A stretch of DNA of 64,000 nt from Cryptomeria japonica (lineage: Eukaryota > Streptophyta > Pinopsida > Cupressales > Cupressaceae). A program made the position numbers and the translations under genes. How positions within the stretch are numbered: position 1 is the stretch's first letter; every line of letters starts with the position of its first letter. Shown one piece after another: positions 11,362-24,049 of the stretch. A model generated the notes under the pieces. That model was not told where the DNA came from. It made no database searches and saw nothing but the letters and a program-made list of their open reading frames with translations. The stretch covers positions 309,163,374 through 309,227,373 of the forward strand of contig NC_081405.1 of the NCBI RefSeq assembly GCF_030272615.1. Direction: 5' to 3'.

Positions 11362-11861
11362 NNNNNNNNNNNNNNNNNNNNNNNNNNNNNNNNNNNNNNN
11401 NNNNNNNNNNNNNNNNNNNNNNNNNNNNNNNNNNNNNNNNNNNNNNNNNNNNNNNNNNNNNNNNNNNNNNNNNNNNNNNNNNNNNNNNNNNNNNNNNNNN
11501 NNNNNNNNNNNNNNNNNNNNNNNNNNNNNNNNNNNNNNNNNNNNNNNNNNNNNNNNNNNNNNNNNNNNNNNNNNNNNNNNNNNNNNNNNNNNNNNNNNNN
11601 NNNNNNNNNNNNNNNNNNNNNNNNNNNNNNNNNNNNNNNNNNNNNNNNNNNNNNNNNNNNNNNNNNNNNNNNNNNNNNNNNNNNNNNNNNNNNNNNNNNN
11701 NNNNNNNNNNNNNNNNNNNNNNNNNNNNNNNNNNNNNNNNNNNNNNNNNNNNNNNNNNNNNNNNNNNNNNNNNNNNNNNNNNNNNNNNNNNNNNNNNNNN
11801 NNNNNNNNNNNNNNNNNNNNNNNNNNNNNNNNNNNNNNNNNNNNNNNNNNNNNNNNNNNNN
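11362..11861. other. Assembly gap, 500 N
   Basis: Exactly 500 undetermined bases, a conventional placeholder length, so the true distance is unknown. It removes the right half of the hAT element. Open frames that run through the N block are artefacts. Confidence 0.98.
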
Positions 11862-12825
11862 GGATGTAATGATATCAACTATTCATTAGTCATTATGAGT
11901 ACATCTTCATGCCATTCTACTATGTTAAACTGACCGAGTAATTTAGTTAGATACAACAAGTTGCTTATGGATCGCTAACCTACATAAGATTAACTCATAG
12001 CATAGTGAAACTTAGGGATGAGCCTTGACCTATGACCCTCAATGTTGCATTAAGTGACTTACATGGTGATGAGTTAGAAACACTTCTTTCATATGCTTAT
12101 GATGATGTAGGTGTCACTCAAGACTACCTTAGATGGTGGAGCACTACATTGTTATATCCCTGTGCTTCCTATAGACCATCCAAGTGACAATCTTAAGTTG
12201 TGGGTACATCATATAGATGACTTAACGAAGGTGGAGATGGGTGATGATGACTATGAAAAATTGAGAACAAAGGAGGGAGAGAGATGATAGGATATGGATG
12301 ATGATATATGTGAGGATAGATCTCTGTTTTGAGGATATTTATTACTACATTACCCTCTTAAGGAATAACACCAAGTCATTATGAGCATTGGGAGATTGGT
12401 GGAGCTACTATTATATTTCCACTAGCCTTATATGTGACTATTGTGATAGATACTATTACCCTAGTCTATCTCTATTGATAATAGAATGATCTAGATGAGA
12501 AGACTATATATTTGTATTAATGTATAATTAAGTAGAATACTACATATTAGATTCAATTTTGATATACATGATGAAATACCTAGTTACAATTTTTTTTACT
12601 TCTATATAGTTCGCACATAGGAATGACATGATTTTATAAAAGTTTAAGATGATCTGATATATTTAATCTAACAAAAATAAGAATTGAGAGTCATTTGTTG
12701 AAGATGACCCACATTTCAAAATAAGCACACAATATTTCACTAACTTTCACGAAAATAGTTCAAATGATTTAAAATTCTATAAACAACATCTCCTAATCCA
12801 AGATTATGTGGAAAATGTTAGAGTA
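11862..12825. other. No gene recognised
   Basis: AT-rich sequence with short broken frames. A stretch near 12030-12160 reads as protein-like on the plus strand (VALSDLHGDELETLLSYAY) but matches nothing I know. The next element's left LTR starts at 12826. Confidence 0.45.
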
Positions 12826-13115
12826 GGTTATTTTACCTTACCCATGAAGCAATCAACAAACCATCCTTCATGCATGAGAGAAGCAACCTAATAAAATACT
12901 ACGTCACCAATATACAAGATATATTCATTAGAGGTCAATACAATGTACAAGAGCCTTACTTATAAAGGAAAAGACAAAAGAGGGAGAACCAATGATGTGC
13001 GAAGGTAGGTACAACCACATACACAAAATAATAGATGTAGGTAATAAGATAATATTAAACTTTACCTAATCACCTAGAAATATTAAATGTTGGTTACCCT
13101 AAGTGAAAATTATGG
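12826..13115 (-). repeat. 3' LTR of the non-coding LTR element
   Basis: Similar to 15928-16230 over most of its length, with shared blocks such as GAGAGAAGCAACNTRATA and AATCACCTAGARATATT. The inner end (after about 13115) no longer matches the other LTR, so it is truncated or rearranged there. Confidence 0.75.
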
Positions 13116-15916
13116 AGTACAACATGCAAGATGAGATTCATTATGGGTTCTGACCACATTGCCATATTAGGTACTCAAGTACAACTACAATGAAATGAAA
13201 TGCAAATATCTCACAAATAGAGAAAAGGAGAATAAACCTATGGGAGAAAACTCCTCTCCAAAAGAGAGAACATGATGGATAAAAAAGCCTCCAATCCAAT
13301 GTCCAAAAATCAACAACATGAAGAACATCACTAATGCACAAAGATGATGACCAAGATCAAGAAGACAACAATCTAAATGAGTGCCCCAAATGACACTACT
13401 CCAACAATGATTGGATGGAAACAATGGCAAAAAAAAATCGGTCAATCAAAAATATAAACGACACATGAATCTACATGAGTGACTCCTACAACCCTACTCA
13501 ACCAATCAAGTTGCATGAGTGATCTTATCATCACTACTCAACCAATTCATGTTGACAATATAGGAAAAAGAGTCTAAAGAACGATGATCAACTAAGGAAT
13601 GAAGGTTTCTTCCATAAAATAGGTATGCAAGAGTGTCTCAACTCACTTGAAGAAAAACCAAGAAACACTAGCCCAAAGAAGAATTAGCATGAACAATACA
13701 GTACCTCCCCATAGTGTTTTTGATAAAGTTAAAAGGGTTTTACATGGACCCGAAACCAAAAGTTTTACAACAACTGGCCATCAACCAAATAGACATGAAC
13801 CAACATCAAAACATGGGAGCATCCCCGAGTAGTCACGAAAACAAAGGAAACACAGACAAACAAGAAAAGACAAAAAAAACCTCTCAATTAAGAGAGAGCA
13901 CTAGATCTTTGATCTTCTAGATCCTCCCCATAATGTTGAATAGGGAGATCCATGACATTTCCACTAAAACTATGTCGCCGAGCAATGCGTAAAGCGGAAG
14001 ATACAACATTTGAAGTGACCAAAAAAGTACATGCGACTCAACAAAGGGTGTGCACCAAACTACACACACGCATGAGGCAAGATTACTAAAGATCTTTCTA
14101 CTTTCATGGAGAGACACTCACTTGACAAAGTTGTGGTTGGCAAACAATAAAGGCATTACACAACCCCCCATGAAACTTCATAATATAGCACAAGTACAAT
14201 AATAAAGGACAACATTTGTCAAAGATCCCAAAAATACATTATGTGACACTTATCTTAATGTGTCTACAAAAGAAAATGCTTACAAAAGACACTCAAATGA
14301 TCTATGGTAACAAAAATGACTAAACAAAATACTTGCACCAACACATAGTGTACAAAACCACCTTTTTGACGATACCTCATTTGCCAAAAACTCACACCAC
14401 ACGCCGAAGTAATGGCCATATAAAGAAAAACCACTGATTAGGGTCGAAAGGTGAAAAAAAAGGCACCCCTCTTAAGCACCCAAGGGCTAGAGTTTGGTCC
14501 TCTATAAGGCCATTAGCTCAAGTTCTTGGAAAAATGCCCTCCCTAGTGGAGGGACCTCAATAAAGCTGATGAGGCGGCGGGGTCCGATGGCAACTCCGCG
14601 TGCCACCTCTTCATCCTCATAATCACCTTCCACACGCGATGTCTCAATGAAACCGCCACACAAAATAAACAACACCTTCGAAAGGAAATGGCTATGTTCA
14701 CACAATGACAAAGTGATTAAACTAGTGAGCACTGGAGGCAAAAACAAGCCATGACAAAGGCAAGATGACGCCGAAGTCACGTGTGAGCCCAAAATCACCA
14801 CGACCCTCAAAATGCAAATCCATAGCGAAAACCTCCGATCTGTAAATTCAATGCAAAGGACTGCAAAAACTGATGAAAGAGCCCCAATAGAAAGAGCTCC
14901 CTACGATTAATAACAAATGGCTCGAAAATAATAAAGTCCTATCGGCAAGAGAATTATTCCTCCATGGTTCGCTTTTCAAACAACACACAATATGGTACAA
15001 TCACTGGAATGGGACACGGTGATCATCAAATGGAATGCCTAAAGATGGCCTAAGTACACAACCTGTGATCACAAACTACTGGCAATGGTTTAAAACACGA
15101 TAGAGATTATGGTAACCAACTTGCCACAAATGTGAAAGCAGCTCACACCGCTTTCAAATTTGTCCGCCAAACAAAGTGGTGCAGTAAGTGCTCAATTAAG
15201 AAACTGCTGCGACAACAATATTGCCAACCATGAGCCAGAAACAGCAAAACCACTGAGCTGCCACCCTAATCCATGAACCGACATCAAAGGGAAATGATCC
15301 ATCGATCAACAGATCGCACCACAACTGCTGAAAAAAGTGACTCACGCGAGAACGATCAAGGGAAATGCAAATACAAGCGATACCAAAGGAATGCGATACC
15401 AAAGATCACCACTTCTCTGTTGCCATCAAATACTCCCGCTAGAGACTAGACAACGTGCAAAAAGTTAGAATGTGATCATGGCTCATAGCTCATGGGCTAC
15501 CAAGCCAATCTCTATCAAAACAATACTCAGTCGTCACAAAATCGATGAACTAAAAAATTATCACCTCAGTTACAAAGCCACAAACACAGATTACAGATGA
15601 GCAACCAAATAGGAGATTAACCAACGGACAAGATGTACCAGCAAGATCTTGCCGATCACAAGAAATAGGCCGATAGAGATTTCACCAGATCAAAACGTAG
15701 GCCATAAATTCCGCTTGCGGATAAATGCATCGCCAAACTACAACAGATCGTGCTTGACAAGGATGCAAATTGAGCCAACAAATAATGATTACAATAAGCT
15801 ATGTGCCAAATGCAATAGTGCAATCATCGCCAAACTTATACAGACCAACCAATCTTGACGTCAAACCAAAAACAACGGTGAAAACTTTCATCCAAGAAGG
15901 AGATTGTAGAAAGTAA

Positions 15917-15927
15917 CTTTGATACCA
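15917..15927 (-). other. Primer binding site, initiator-Met tRNA type
   Basis: Minus strand TGGTATCAAAG directly abuts the LTR end. It matches the start of the usual tRNA-iMet site of plant LTR elements and sets the element's orientation. Confidence 0.8.
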
Positions 15928-16266
15928 TGTTAGAGTAGGTGGTTTCACCTTACCCAGAATCAATTTACAGTTCATCTTTCACACATGAGAGAAGCAACAT
16001 GATAGAATAATATTTTAGCAATATACATCAAGTATTGATTAGAGGTGAGTATAAATGTATAATAGCCTTGCTCTTAAAGGCAAAGGCAAGAGAGGGAGCA
16101 CCAATGAGGTGTGAGGTGTGAGGTGTAGGGTAGGTGTATCCACCCAACACAAAATACTAATGTCGGTAATAAAAACTCTATTTAATCACCTAGAGATATT
16201 TAATATTTGTTATTTTGAGTGAATTTTAAATAAATCTAAATAGATAAGTCACTATTTGCTCTAATA
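15928..16266 (-). repeat. 5' LTR of the non-coding LTR element
   Basis: 339 bp. On the minus strand it starts TATTAGAGCAAATAG (an ancestral TGTTAGAG-type end with one change) and ends CCTACTCTAACA. The direct target duplication GAAAA follows at 16267. A short tandem duplication GAGGTGT is seen near 16105-16125. Confidence 0.8.
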
Positions 16267-17284
16267 GAAAATAGAGACAAAAATGATGTGAAGATATAAA
16301 AGATAGAATGGATTTAGAAATGAATGATTTTACCATATAAGAAAATTTAGTTTTTCAAAAACTACGTATATTTTGTTTAAAAAAAAAAAATCATTAATAA
16401 AACATATTTTAAATCTTAAAAAAAATCATTTTTTTTTCTCATTTGATAATGAAAAATCCATTTCTTTTAAAATAAAATATTTTCCATTTCTAAAGTTATT
16501 TAGCAATTACTATTGGTAAATTGAAATCTAGAAAAACTAAATAATAATAACTAATTTTATTTTGCGTTTTTCTAATAATCAATACCTTCCTTAATTATTA
16601 TATAAATTTAAACATAGGAGAACTTATAAGATCTATTGGCACAATGATAATTCAATTCTTTGACTATATCATATATTATGCTTTAAGTCTTTTTATAAAT
16701 AAATAATTTGTTTGGTATATTAAAACTATAAAATTTTCATTATTAATTAAATTTAAATATAGGTAAACACATAAAATCTAAATCGTGCTCAATATTTTAA
16801 ATTACTTAATACTTTCTCAAAATATAGCTAATTATTTTAAAAACATTTTTGGAATACTACTATAGACTTAATTAATATGCTATAAAAAGGAGATGCAATG
16901 CATACACTAGGTTACATTACTTATGTAATTTAATTGAGGTGTGAACTTAATAAATAAGACATAATGTCCTACTAGTTTGGATTGATCACCTACAAATTAA
17001 GCCACACTAGAATTATTTTCCTTTCAATACATGTCAAACACCTATGCATGTCAACCTTGATGACATTATAATTACTTATTACTTGAAACACTATTACCAT
17101 TCTTCTTAAATAAGGTTGTTTAAAGAACTCATAAAATGGTAATACTTTCTTAAAAAGTAACATAACAACATTGTTATCAATATGATACCATACTTAATTA
17201 TTTATACTACTATTGCATGGTCCTACTGTGTGTAGTAATGATAATTGCATTATAACCAATATTAACATTACACTTCAATAGTAA
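16267..17284. other. AT-rich intergenic DNA, no gene
   Basis: Very AT-rich with long A and T runs, and no protein or RNA motif seen. It separates the LTR element from the LINE copy that begins near 17294. Confidence 0.6.
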
Positions 17285-17293
17285 TATTCTTGT

Positions 17294-19181
17294 GTTAATC
17301 TTGCGGAATATATAGTAGATGTGATCCCTATATTTATTGCTCAATGGGGTTCTCACCTTTATGATTACATAAATGATCTTGAGAAGCCTTCAAATCATGT
17401 CATTTGGAAGAAGCCAACTCTACTCCCAATCTCCCTGGGTCAAAAGGTAAAAAAATTTGTAATTCTCAAGAACCGCATTATTTTTATCTCTAATGGTTGG
17501 GACAAATTGATGTGGTTCCCTAAGAAGAACTGAAAGTTCTCTATCAAGGAAGGGTATAAGACAATTCATTAGATGACTGTTCAATCCTATTCACAAAGAG
17601 CTTATATTTTTTGTTGGAACAACAGTGTTCTTCACAAGGCAGGGATGTTTGCTTGGCTTGCTCTACACAAGAGAATACTCACTAGTGAGAGACTTGATAA
17701 ATTGAATATTGCACATCCATTTGTTTGTGTACTTTGTGGTGAGCACAGTGAAACATTAGATCATCTCCTCCTCCAATGTGATTTTTCTCATTATTGTTGG
17801 ATGTTTATGCTTGATAAGCTTTCCTTTAGCATCCCTTTTCCAAATAATGTATGGGATTTGTTCTAGTCATGGCCAGTCTTATACTCATCCTCTCTTTTTG
17901 CATGCATTTGGAAAGTGATCCCATACACAGTAGTATGGTAACTTTGGTGGGAAAGAAATAAGCATATTTTTAGAAAGCAAACATCTCCTCTTTCTAATGT
18001 TTTCAATTATATTGAAAAATCAGTATCAGAATTGGTTAATGCTCATGTTTCAAATCAGTTCAATCCAACTAGGAAATTTACTTCTTGGGATGGTCAAGTT
18101 ATTGATTGCTGGAAGGGCATTTCTATTCCTATATCACCTTGTCTTCCGAGAGTGAGAACTAGTAAAATTGATAGAAATAAAGTGAAATGGTGTCCTCTGG
18201 ATTCAATGCATTTCAAATTCAATTTTGATGGCTCCTCTAAAGGGAACCTGGGTGATGCAGGGATAGGAGTATGCATAAGGGACCACATGGTGTGTTTCTG
18301 CTTTGAAATCTGCTTCTACTCCACCGGGTACTAACAACTTTCAGAGGCATATGCTTTGCTTGAAGGCACTCTACTAGTAGAAAAACTGAACATCTCTTAT
18401 ATTCACATTGAAGGCGATTTAGCTATTATTATCAACGCTTTCATAAAGAGAAATATTGATAATTGACAAATAAGATATTTACTTGAACAAGCATGGACAC
18501 TTATTGATACATTTATAAACTTTACCATTTCACATATGTATAGCGAAGGGAACCGAGTTGCAGATCATTTGACAAATATGGGAAGTTCCAAGGTGGAACT
18601 TAATATGATGGGTCTGAATTGTGATCTTGATTCTTATCCAATTATTAAGGAAAAAAATTTGGAGGACATGGGTACAGGATAATATTACACATGGCCATGC
18701 AGTGGTCTTTTTCATAATGATAAAAAAATGGTATGTGAGGTATTATAAGTGCAGGGTCCCGTGGTTTTGTTGTATCTGTATGATGCGAATGGATGTCGAT
18801 TCGAGCATATAAGAAGCATGTTGGATTGCAAGTTTAATAATGCATAAGTGAGATAGACTATGGACTGCTATATAAATGTGTACAGCTCTTGTGATGCTTT
18901 TGTTTGGACATCACCTTGTTCAACATATTCTAGAAAGCATTCGATAGTTGGGGATGATTTGTGGCACTCGGTATTCTGGACATTATAAGATATATTTTAT
19001 TTTTTGGCATACTAGGGATTTAAGTTTCATAACCTTTCTATGTATTATAGATCAAGGATCGGAGTTTTTTTTACTGGTTCTTTTCTTTGGGAGCTCTTTG
19101 AATCAACTTTTGTAAAAGAAATATATAAATAAATAAAATATATTAAGTGGCATTGCCACCTTTTAAAAAAAAAAAAAAAAG
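17294..19181 (+). mobile_element. 5'-truncated L1-type LINE
   Basis: The copy ends in an A run (19165-19180). It is flanked by matching 9-bp sequences TATTCTTGT at 17285-17293 and 19182-19190, as expected from target-primed reverse transcription. It contains only the C-terminal part of ORF2 (zinc-binding domain and RNase H) and a 3' untranslated region. The 5' truncation is the common fate of LINE insertions. Confidence 0.8.
17321..18630 (+). pseudogene. LINE ORF2 C-terminus: zf-RVT and RNase H domains
   Basis: Residues encoded at 17573-17866 form the zinc-binding RT-associated domain: KAGMFAWLALHKRILTSERL, then CVLCGEHSETLDHLLLQC. RNase H follows in frames from 18032: FNFDGSSKGNLGDAGIGV (first Asp), SEAYALLEG (Glu), HIEGDLA (second Asp) and NRVADHLTNMG (last Asp block). 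The frame is broken at least three times (TGA near 17532, stops near 18334 and 18465). In the family this RNase H removes the RNA template during insertion. The DEDD residues are still readable across the broken frames. Confidence 0.82.
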
Positions 19182-19190
19182 TATTCTTGT

Positions 19191-19500
19191 CTTTTATGTC
19201 AAATATAATATTACTCATTACATGATTCTTAGAATTTTCAATATTAATACTATACTTAATATTAATATTGTTATTCTAAAGTCCATAATTAATCTAATAT
19301 TGATGCTAGTATTATTGTCCATATTGTTTATAGACATAATCATAGTAATATTAGTAATGAAATTAATAATATTCCCTTAACATTATTACCCTTTTTTAAT
19401 ATTATATTAAGTGTAGAATCCCATTATAATTTCAAATTAAAAATTGTCAAAAAAGTTTAGAGATCAAGCCCACCAAATGACATAGATGGACTTGGCTCCT
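19191..19500. other. ATT-rich low-complexity DNA
   Basis: Made of AATATTAATA-like repeats with an open but compositionally trivial frame at 19147-19380. No gene is supported. Confidence 0.6.
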
Positions 19501-19639
19501 ATTCAATCCACTTTCTTGGCTATTAAAGTTGGATCGAGTTAGCAGGGGTACCTTTTAGTCTAGAGGCCAAACCCCTTAGGCTTCTTCTCAGTGTCTTTGG
19601 TTGTCTCTATGCTATCCTTTTCTTCTGCCCTTCCTCCTA

Positions 19640-20820
19640 TTTGGGCTAAAGCCTAGATCAAACACTTGATTCCTAATAATAATATCTTCTTCTGGATTTT
19701 ACTTCAGAATAAAGTCTTAAAGATTGAGAATATTTGCAATCATGGATTTCAAATCCCAAACAAGTGTTACTTATGCAAGGAATCTATGGAATCGGCTAAT
19801 CATCTCTTCCTCCAGTGTCTCTATGTGGCTTCCATCTAGGGAAGATTTCTTGGTCTCTGGAACTTATCTTGGGTTTTTCCTAGATCGTTAGAAGACCATT
19901 TTTCTAATGGAATGCCCCCTCTTTAAATCCCACCATTCGAAGATTGTGGTCTTTTACCTTCCCCCATGTTGTCTGGGGAGAGTGGAATTAATAAAATAAT
20001 AGACTATATAGGGATAAGGAAGTCCAAAGAATATCGTGTTTGAAAGAATACATGGACTTATTATGGAGAATGTAAATAGCATACCCGCTAATGTGGATAA
20101 ATTGGAGACCGTTATCTATACTGCCTGTGATCTTAAGATGGAAAGATACTAGCATATCAAATGGGATATATCTAAGGCATCTAAACAAGGGAAAAAGGAT
20201 CGTGGAGGTGATAGTTGGATTCATTCCCCCTAGGGGATTGATAAAAGATAATTTTGATGGTGTGGCCAAGGGTAATCGTGGGCCGACTGGGAGTGGGGGA
20301 ATGTTAAGAGATCACTATGGTAACTTTGTTTCAGCTGTTGCACTCCACTTGGGCTCTCATTCCAATCACATAGCCAAAGCCATAGGAGCTTTCCAGGTCA
20401 TTGATATTTCTAGCAAAATGAACTTAAAAAATATATGGATTGAGGGGGACTCAGAAAACATTATCAAATGCCTTCTAAGAAATTCCCTCCCATCATGGAC
20501 CATACAAAGTTGGATTGATGATTCCAAATCCCTTCTTAACTTTGAAGAGGTTAAATCTCCCATGCATTTAGGGAAGCTAATGAGGTGACCGATTATTTTG
20601 GAAATGGAGGGGTCAAACGTAGTGGCTGACTAATGTGGCATTCTTATAATGTATTAGAAGTGGATATTAAAGCCTTATTAGCTTATGATGTCATGAATGG
20701 TAAAGTTACCATTTCAAATAATGATTAGTTTCATTAGAGAAGGGTACTTTTTCATCATTCATGACTTTTTGGGGCCTTAATTATTTGTACAAGTTGTAAG
20801 GAGTGGCATGTTTTATGGGT
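19640..20820 (+). pseudogene. Second LINE ORF2 C-terminal relic
   Basis: At 19690-19830 the translated pieces NKVLKIENICNHGFQIPN and CYLCKESMESANHLFLQC are the RT-associated zinc-binding domain. The frame at 20091-20588 is RNase H: DNFDGVAKGNRGPTGSGG (first Asp), IAKAIGAFQ where the catalytic Glu is expected but Lys is found, and WIEGDSENI (second Asp). The ending is truncated by a stop before the last Asp block. It comes from a different LINE family from the 17294 copy. The changed Glu and the stops argue against function. Confidence 0.75.
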
Positions 20821-20913
20821 GCATTAGTTATACTACAAACTTTCTACTTAGCTTATCTTATTTGATATTGCGAAAAGCAAAATTTGTGAAAAAATGGGGG
20901 AAGCAGGACGAGG

Positions 20914-22488
20914 GTGGAGTCAAAAAACTATGATAAGCATAAAAAAAACCAAAAAGTATGGAGGCAAATTGATAGAGGAGGTATGAGAGCTTACCTAGAG
21001 AAACTTCATGGCGCTAACCTTGATATTGTGAAGTATTTTGTCAAAAATTGGAAGGAGGAAGGTATAGTTCTCTTTATGAGAAAAGCGAAAATTGATAAGA
21101 ATGTTATTGGGGAATTTACTAGCTTGTCTACAGAAGGGATGAAGTTCTTTTGAGATAGAAATATCTCTGATGAAGAGGTTATCAAGTTTCCAAAGACTAA
21201 CAAGGAAAGGGAAGCACTTGTTAAAGTTTCAAACAGCTATTTTGAAGCTGACACCATTAAGAAGCTCTGGAGGGAGGTGCTTAGGGTGGTAATGGAATAC
21301 ATTACTATGGATGATAGATTCACTAGTCTACAGATACCATTTCATCCTCAACCACTTTCAGCACAAGGTTAGGATTTATTTCCCCTACTACTTGTTGTGC
21401 TCTCTGAAACATTGTCTTAAGGAACATCATGATAGCACTATAAATTTCCTTATCTTGCATGTTGGTCTCATTCAACTTATTCATGAGCTTTTTGCTAGTT
21501 TGTCGACCCCATCTAACCTCCTTTCAATCCATGTCTCAAAAGGGTATGATACTAATACTAGTTTATCTAAGGACAATTTTGATGGGGATTTGGACTAGGA
21601 AGAAGAGATTACTCACCCCTCTAAGAAGGCACCTAAGAAAACCCCTCTGAGTAGGCTTTTGGGTAAAAAGAGATCTCTCTGTGAAATCCCATTCTAAAGC
21701 TAAGACCAAGGTGAAGGTCCCTCTGAAAAAGTAACTAGTTTCTTACTCTGAGGACTTTTCGGAAGACTCCTATGGTAACTCTAACCCCTCTAAAGGATCC
21801 CACTCTTCTCACCCTGCCACTAATAGAGAGAATTGACCTAGATTCCCAAAAGACCTCAAACCTGAAGATCATTACTTTAAACCGAACTGGGAATCTTTAG
21901 ATGATATCTTGGCAATTGTCAAAAATGGTGTTATGGGTCCTTTTAGGGTTTTAAAATGGGTCTTTCATGAAATAAAAGACATCAATCTAAAGAACAGGGT
22001 AGTTTCTAGCAAACTGGATGAATTGATAGAAAAAGGGTAGCCTCAGAATGCTGAAGGGACAGTGTGACTAAAGAAGAGAAGGTGTCGATGGCAGAGTGTC
22101 TACAAATAATAACAGAACTAATAGAAAAATTGAAAAAGGAAAATGAGAAAAAGACCATGCAGCTCAAAGGGGAAATAGGTAAAATCAGGGAAACAGTGAA
22201 CATGATTATGAAGCAAAGCCATAAAATTGTGAAGAACTTTGTGGCCACTATGAATACATTGGTAGATAAGAAGGATAAGTCGAGTAGCAGGGTTCCCTAA
22301 TCGTGGACCTCAATGGTGATAGATAAAAAGAACAGAAAGAGGAGTCTTGTCCCTCTAAGAGAACTAGAGCCAACCTTAAGAGAAAGGCGAAGTCTTCCAC
22401 TTTGGAGTTCCAAGACCTGAAGAAGGCGGTGCAAGAGATAAACATCCTCGAAACTGAAATTGTTATGACTGTAAAGTCTCTAGGTTAA
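20914..22488 (+). pseudogene. Unrecognised transposon-like protein, about 525 codons, broken
   Basis: A coding-like succession of plus-strand frames ends at TAA 22486-22488. Part 1 (20914-21340, one TGA at 21151-21153) is helical and charged. Part 2 (21311-21650, after a frameshift) continues with YHFILNHFQHKV and FPYYLLCSLKH, then becomes lysine-rich. Part 3 (22064-22300) is a clear coiled coil (LIEKLKKENEKK). It is followed by KRTRANLKRKAK, a possible nuclear localisation signal, and a second short coiled coil. I do not recognise the family. The position next to LINE and gypsy debris suggests a mobile-element accessory or ORF1-type protein. Confidence 0.5.
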
Positions 22489-23280
22489 TGAGTTTTTGGT
22501 TTTAGCTCTACATGTAGAAAATATTTAAAATAAGGTCCAAGGACATCAAAGAACGAATAACAAAAAAAACAAATGGAATACCACTAAAAATGGGGGACTT
22601 TAAGAAGTGTAGTCCTAATCTTCCAACATTTTGTCTAGTGTGTCTTCGGAGGAAGATGAAGTATTAATCACATTTTCCTTGGCCTTACATTAATTCCTAC
22701 TCACTAGCTCCTTTTTTTATTATTTCTTTCAAATTTCCTACCCACAGTCACCACTCATATGATGGACCTCTGCATCAGTTTCCTATTGAACTTCATGAGG
22801 CTCTTAATTTATTTTTTGAGATGATGATCCATTTCCCACCTAAATAATTTTGAGAGTCCAAATTTTATGTCTAAGCTCCAAGGTCTTCAAGCTTAGTTGC
22901 CAACACTTACTAGTTCTAATAGGAATTTTCTTCACTAGTGTCTCCCTATTAGCCGGATCTTCCTCTTTCTCATCATTGTAGCCCTTCATAATATTGAGCC
23001 GTTCAAGAGCATCTGGAGCATGGGTCTCAGTAGGTCGAGAGTGTGAGAATAAATAATTAGGAATCAAATTGAACAACTTCTCAAGGGTTTCCTCATTGTC
23101 CTTCATAGATTCCTTATTAAACATAGAGTCTTTATAATTTTCTTTAGCTTCTTTCTCAATGTGGATTTATCAATAGTAGCTATAATTTTATCCATAATCG
23201 TGATCTTAGTCCATCTCCTTGACCTTGCTCTAGAGAAAGTGGTAATTTCACCCTTGGCATAGTCACCATCAGAAATGTTG
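22489..23280. other. No gene recognised
   Basis: The 3' flank of the unknown ORF. A minus-strand open frame (22840-23124) is acidic and lysine-rich but matches nothing known. Polypyrimidine stretches occur on the plus strand near 22690-22760. Confidence 0.4.
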
Positions 23281-24040
23281 ATGGCTAGTGAATACTTAGA
23301 AGAGATCTTGCCATAGGAGGATTTTTCAAATAACAACTTAGTCAATAAGAGTACTAGAAGGACACCATTTGATATCATTACTATATAGCATCCTAAAAGA
23401 GTAATTGAACTCAAAGACAATATCTCACAAGATAAGAGTAGTGTGGTGGTCGAGGAGTTTGTAGAATATATGGAAGCTATCCATAAGGAAGTTAAGAAAT
23501 ATATGGAAACCATGAACAACTAGAATAAGATATGAGTAGATGCCAAGAGTATACTAAAGGATTTTGAGGTGGAAGATGAAGTCATTCACGATTTTAAAAG
23601 GATTAAGTTTTGGTAGGTGCATATAACAAGATAAAGATGAATAATTTAGGGCCATGCAAGATCATTCAAAAGTTTGGCTCTAGAAATACTTATGAAGTGG
23701 AGCTACTAGAAGATGTTGATATTTTACCAATCTTCATAATTGCAAATCCCTACTAATTTCATGGGGCACAAATAATTGAATACGATACAAAGGCATCATT
23801 TCAAAATTAACTACCACAATTGCCACCAAATAAAATTGAATAGATCCCAGATAGTCAGACTAGACACCTTACTTGAAACAAATTCCAATTCATATAGGAT
23901 TTCTTTTTACATGACAGTGTGCGATTCCTCGGGGTGAAGACTTACTAAATAAAGAAACAAGCCTGTATAAGATGCAACATGGGTATAAGGATGACTTGGA
24001 GTGGTTTAGAGAACACATAGAAATGTGGAACTTTCAAAAT
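23280..24040 (+). pseudogene. Gypsy integrase C-terminal region
   Basis: The pieces read in the order of a plant gypsy integrase tail: STRRTPFDIIT, then HPKRVIELKD, VEEFVEYMEAIHKEVKKYM, DFEVEDEVIHD and GPCKIIQKF, then a TYEVELLEDVDI block. These are the end of the catalytic core, the helical linker and the SH3-like C-terminal domain. A weak chromodomain-like end may follow near 23940-24000. In the family this region binds DNA and steers insertion. Several stops interrupt it and no RT or protease precedes it, so it is an isolated scrap. Confidence 0.7.
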
Positions 24041-24049
24041 AAACCTAGG

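Larger units (their letters stand above)
12826..16266 (-). mobile_element. Non-coding LTR retrotransposon (LARD-like)
   Basis: Both ends carry related LTRs (TGTTAGAGTAGG at 12826 and at 15928). The element is flanked by perfect 5-bp target duplications, GAAAA at 12821-12825 and at 16267-16271. A primer binding site lies directly inside the right LTR, so it is oriented on the minus strand. The 2.8-kb internal region has no recognisable gag, protease, RT or integrase. It is more GC-rich than its surroundings, especially from 14400 to 15900. This matches large non-autonomous LTR derivatives that are copied by the machinery of a related full element. Confidence 0.82.

Noticed and set aside
11345-11889. 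177-residue open frames on both strands
   Set aside because: They run through the 500-N gap and are undefined residues.
13185-13445. Hydrophobic minus-strand frame that looked like a membrane protein
   Set aside because: The hydrophobic and aromatic residues follow from A-rich sequence on the plus strand; it overlaps another equally open frame (13141-13341).
14502-14810. 102-residue minus-strand frame in the non-coding LTR element, considered as a captured gene
   Set aside because: No motif and no continuation in neighbouring frames; the higher GC content of the region makes chance open frames likelier.
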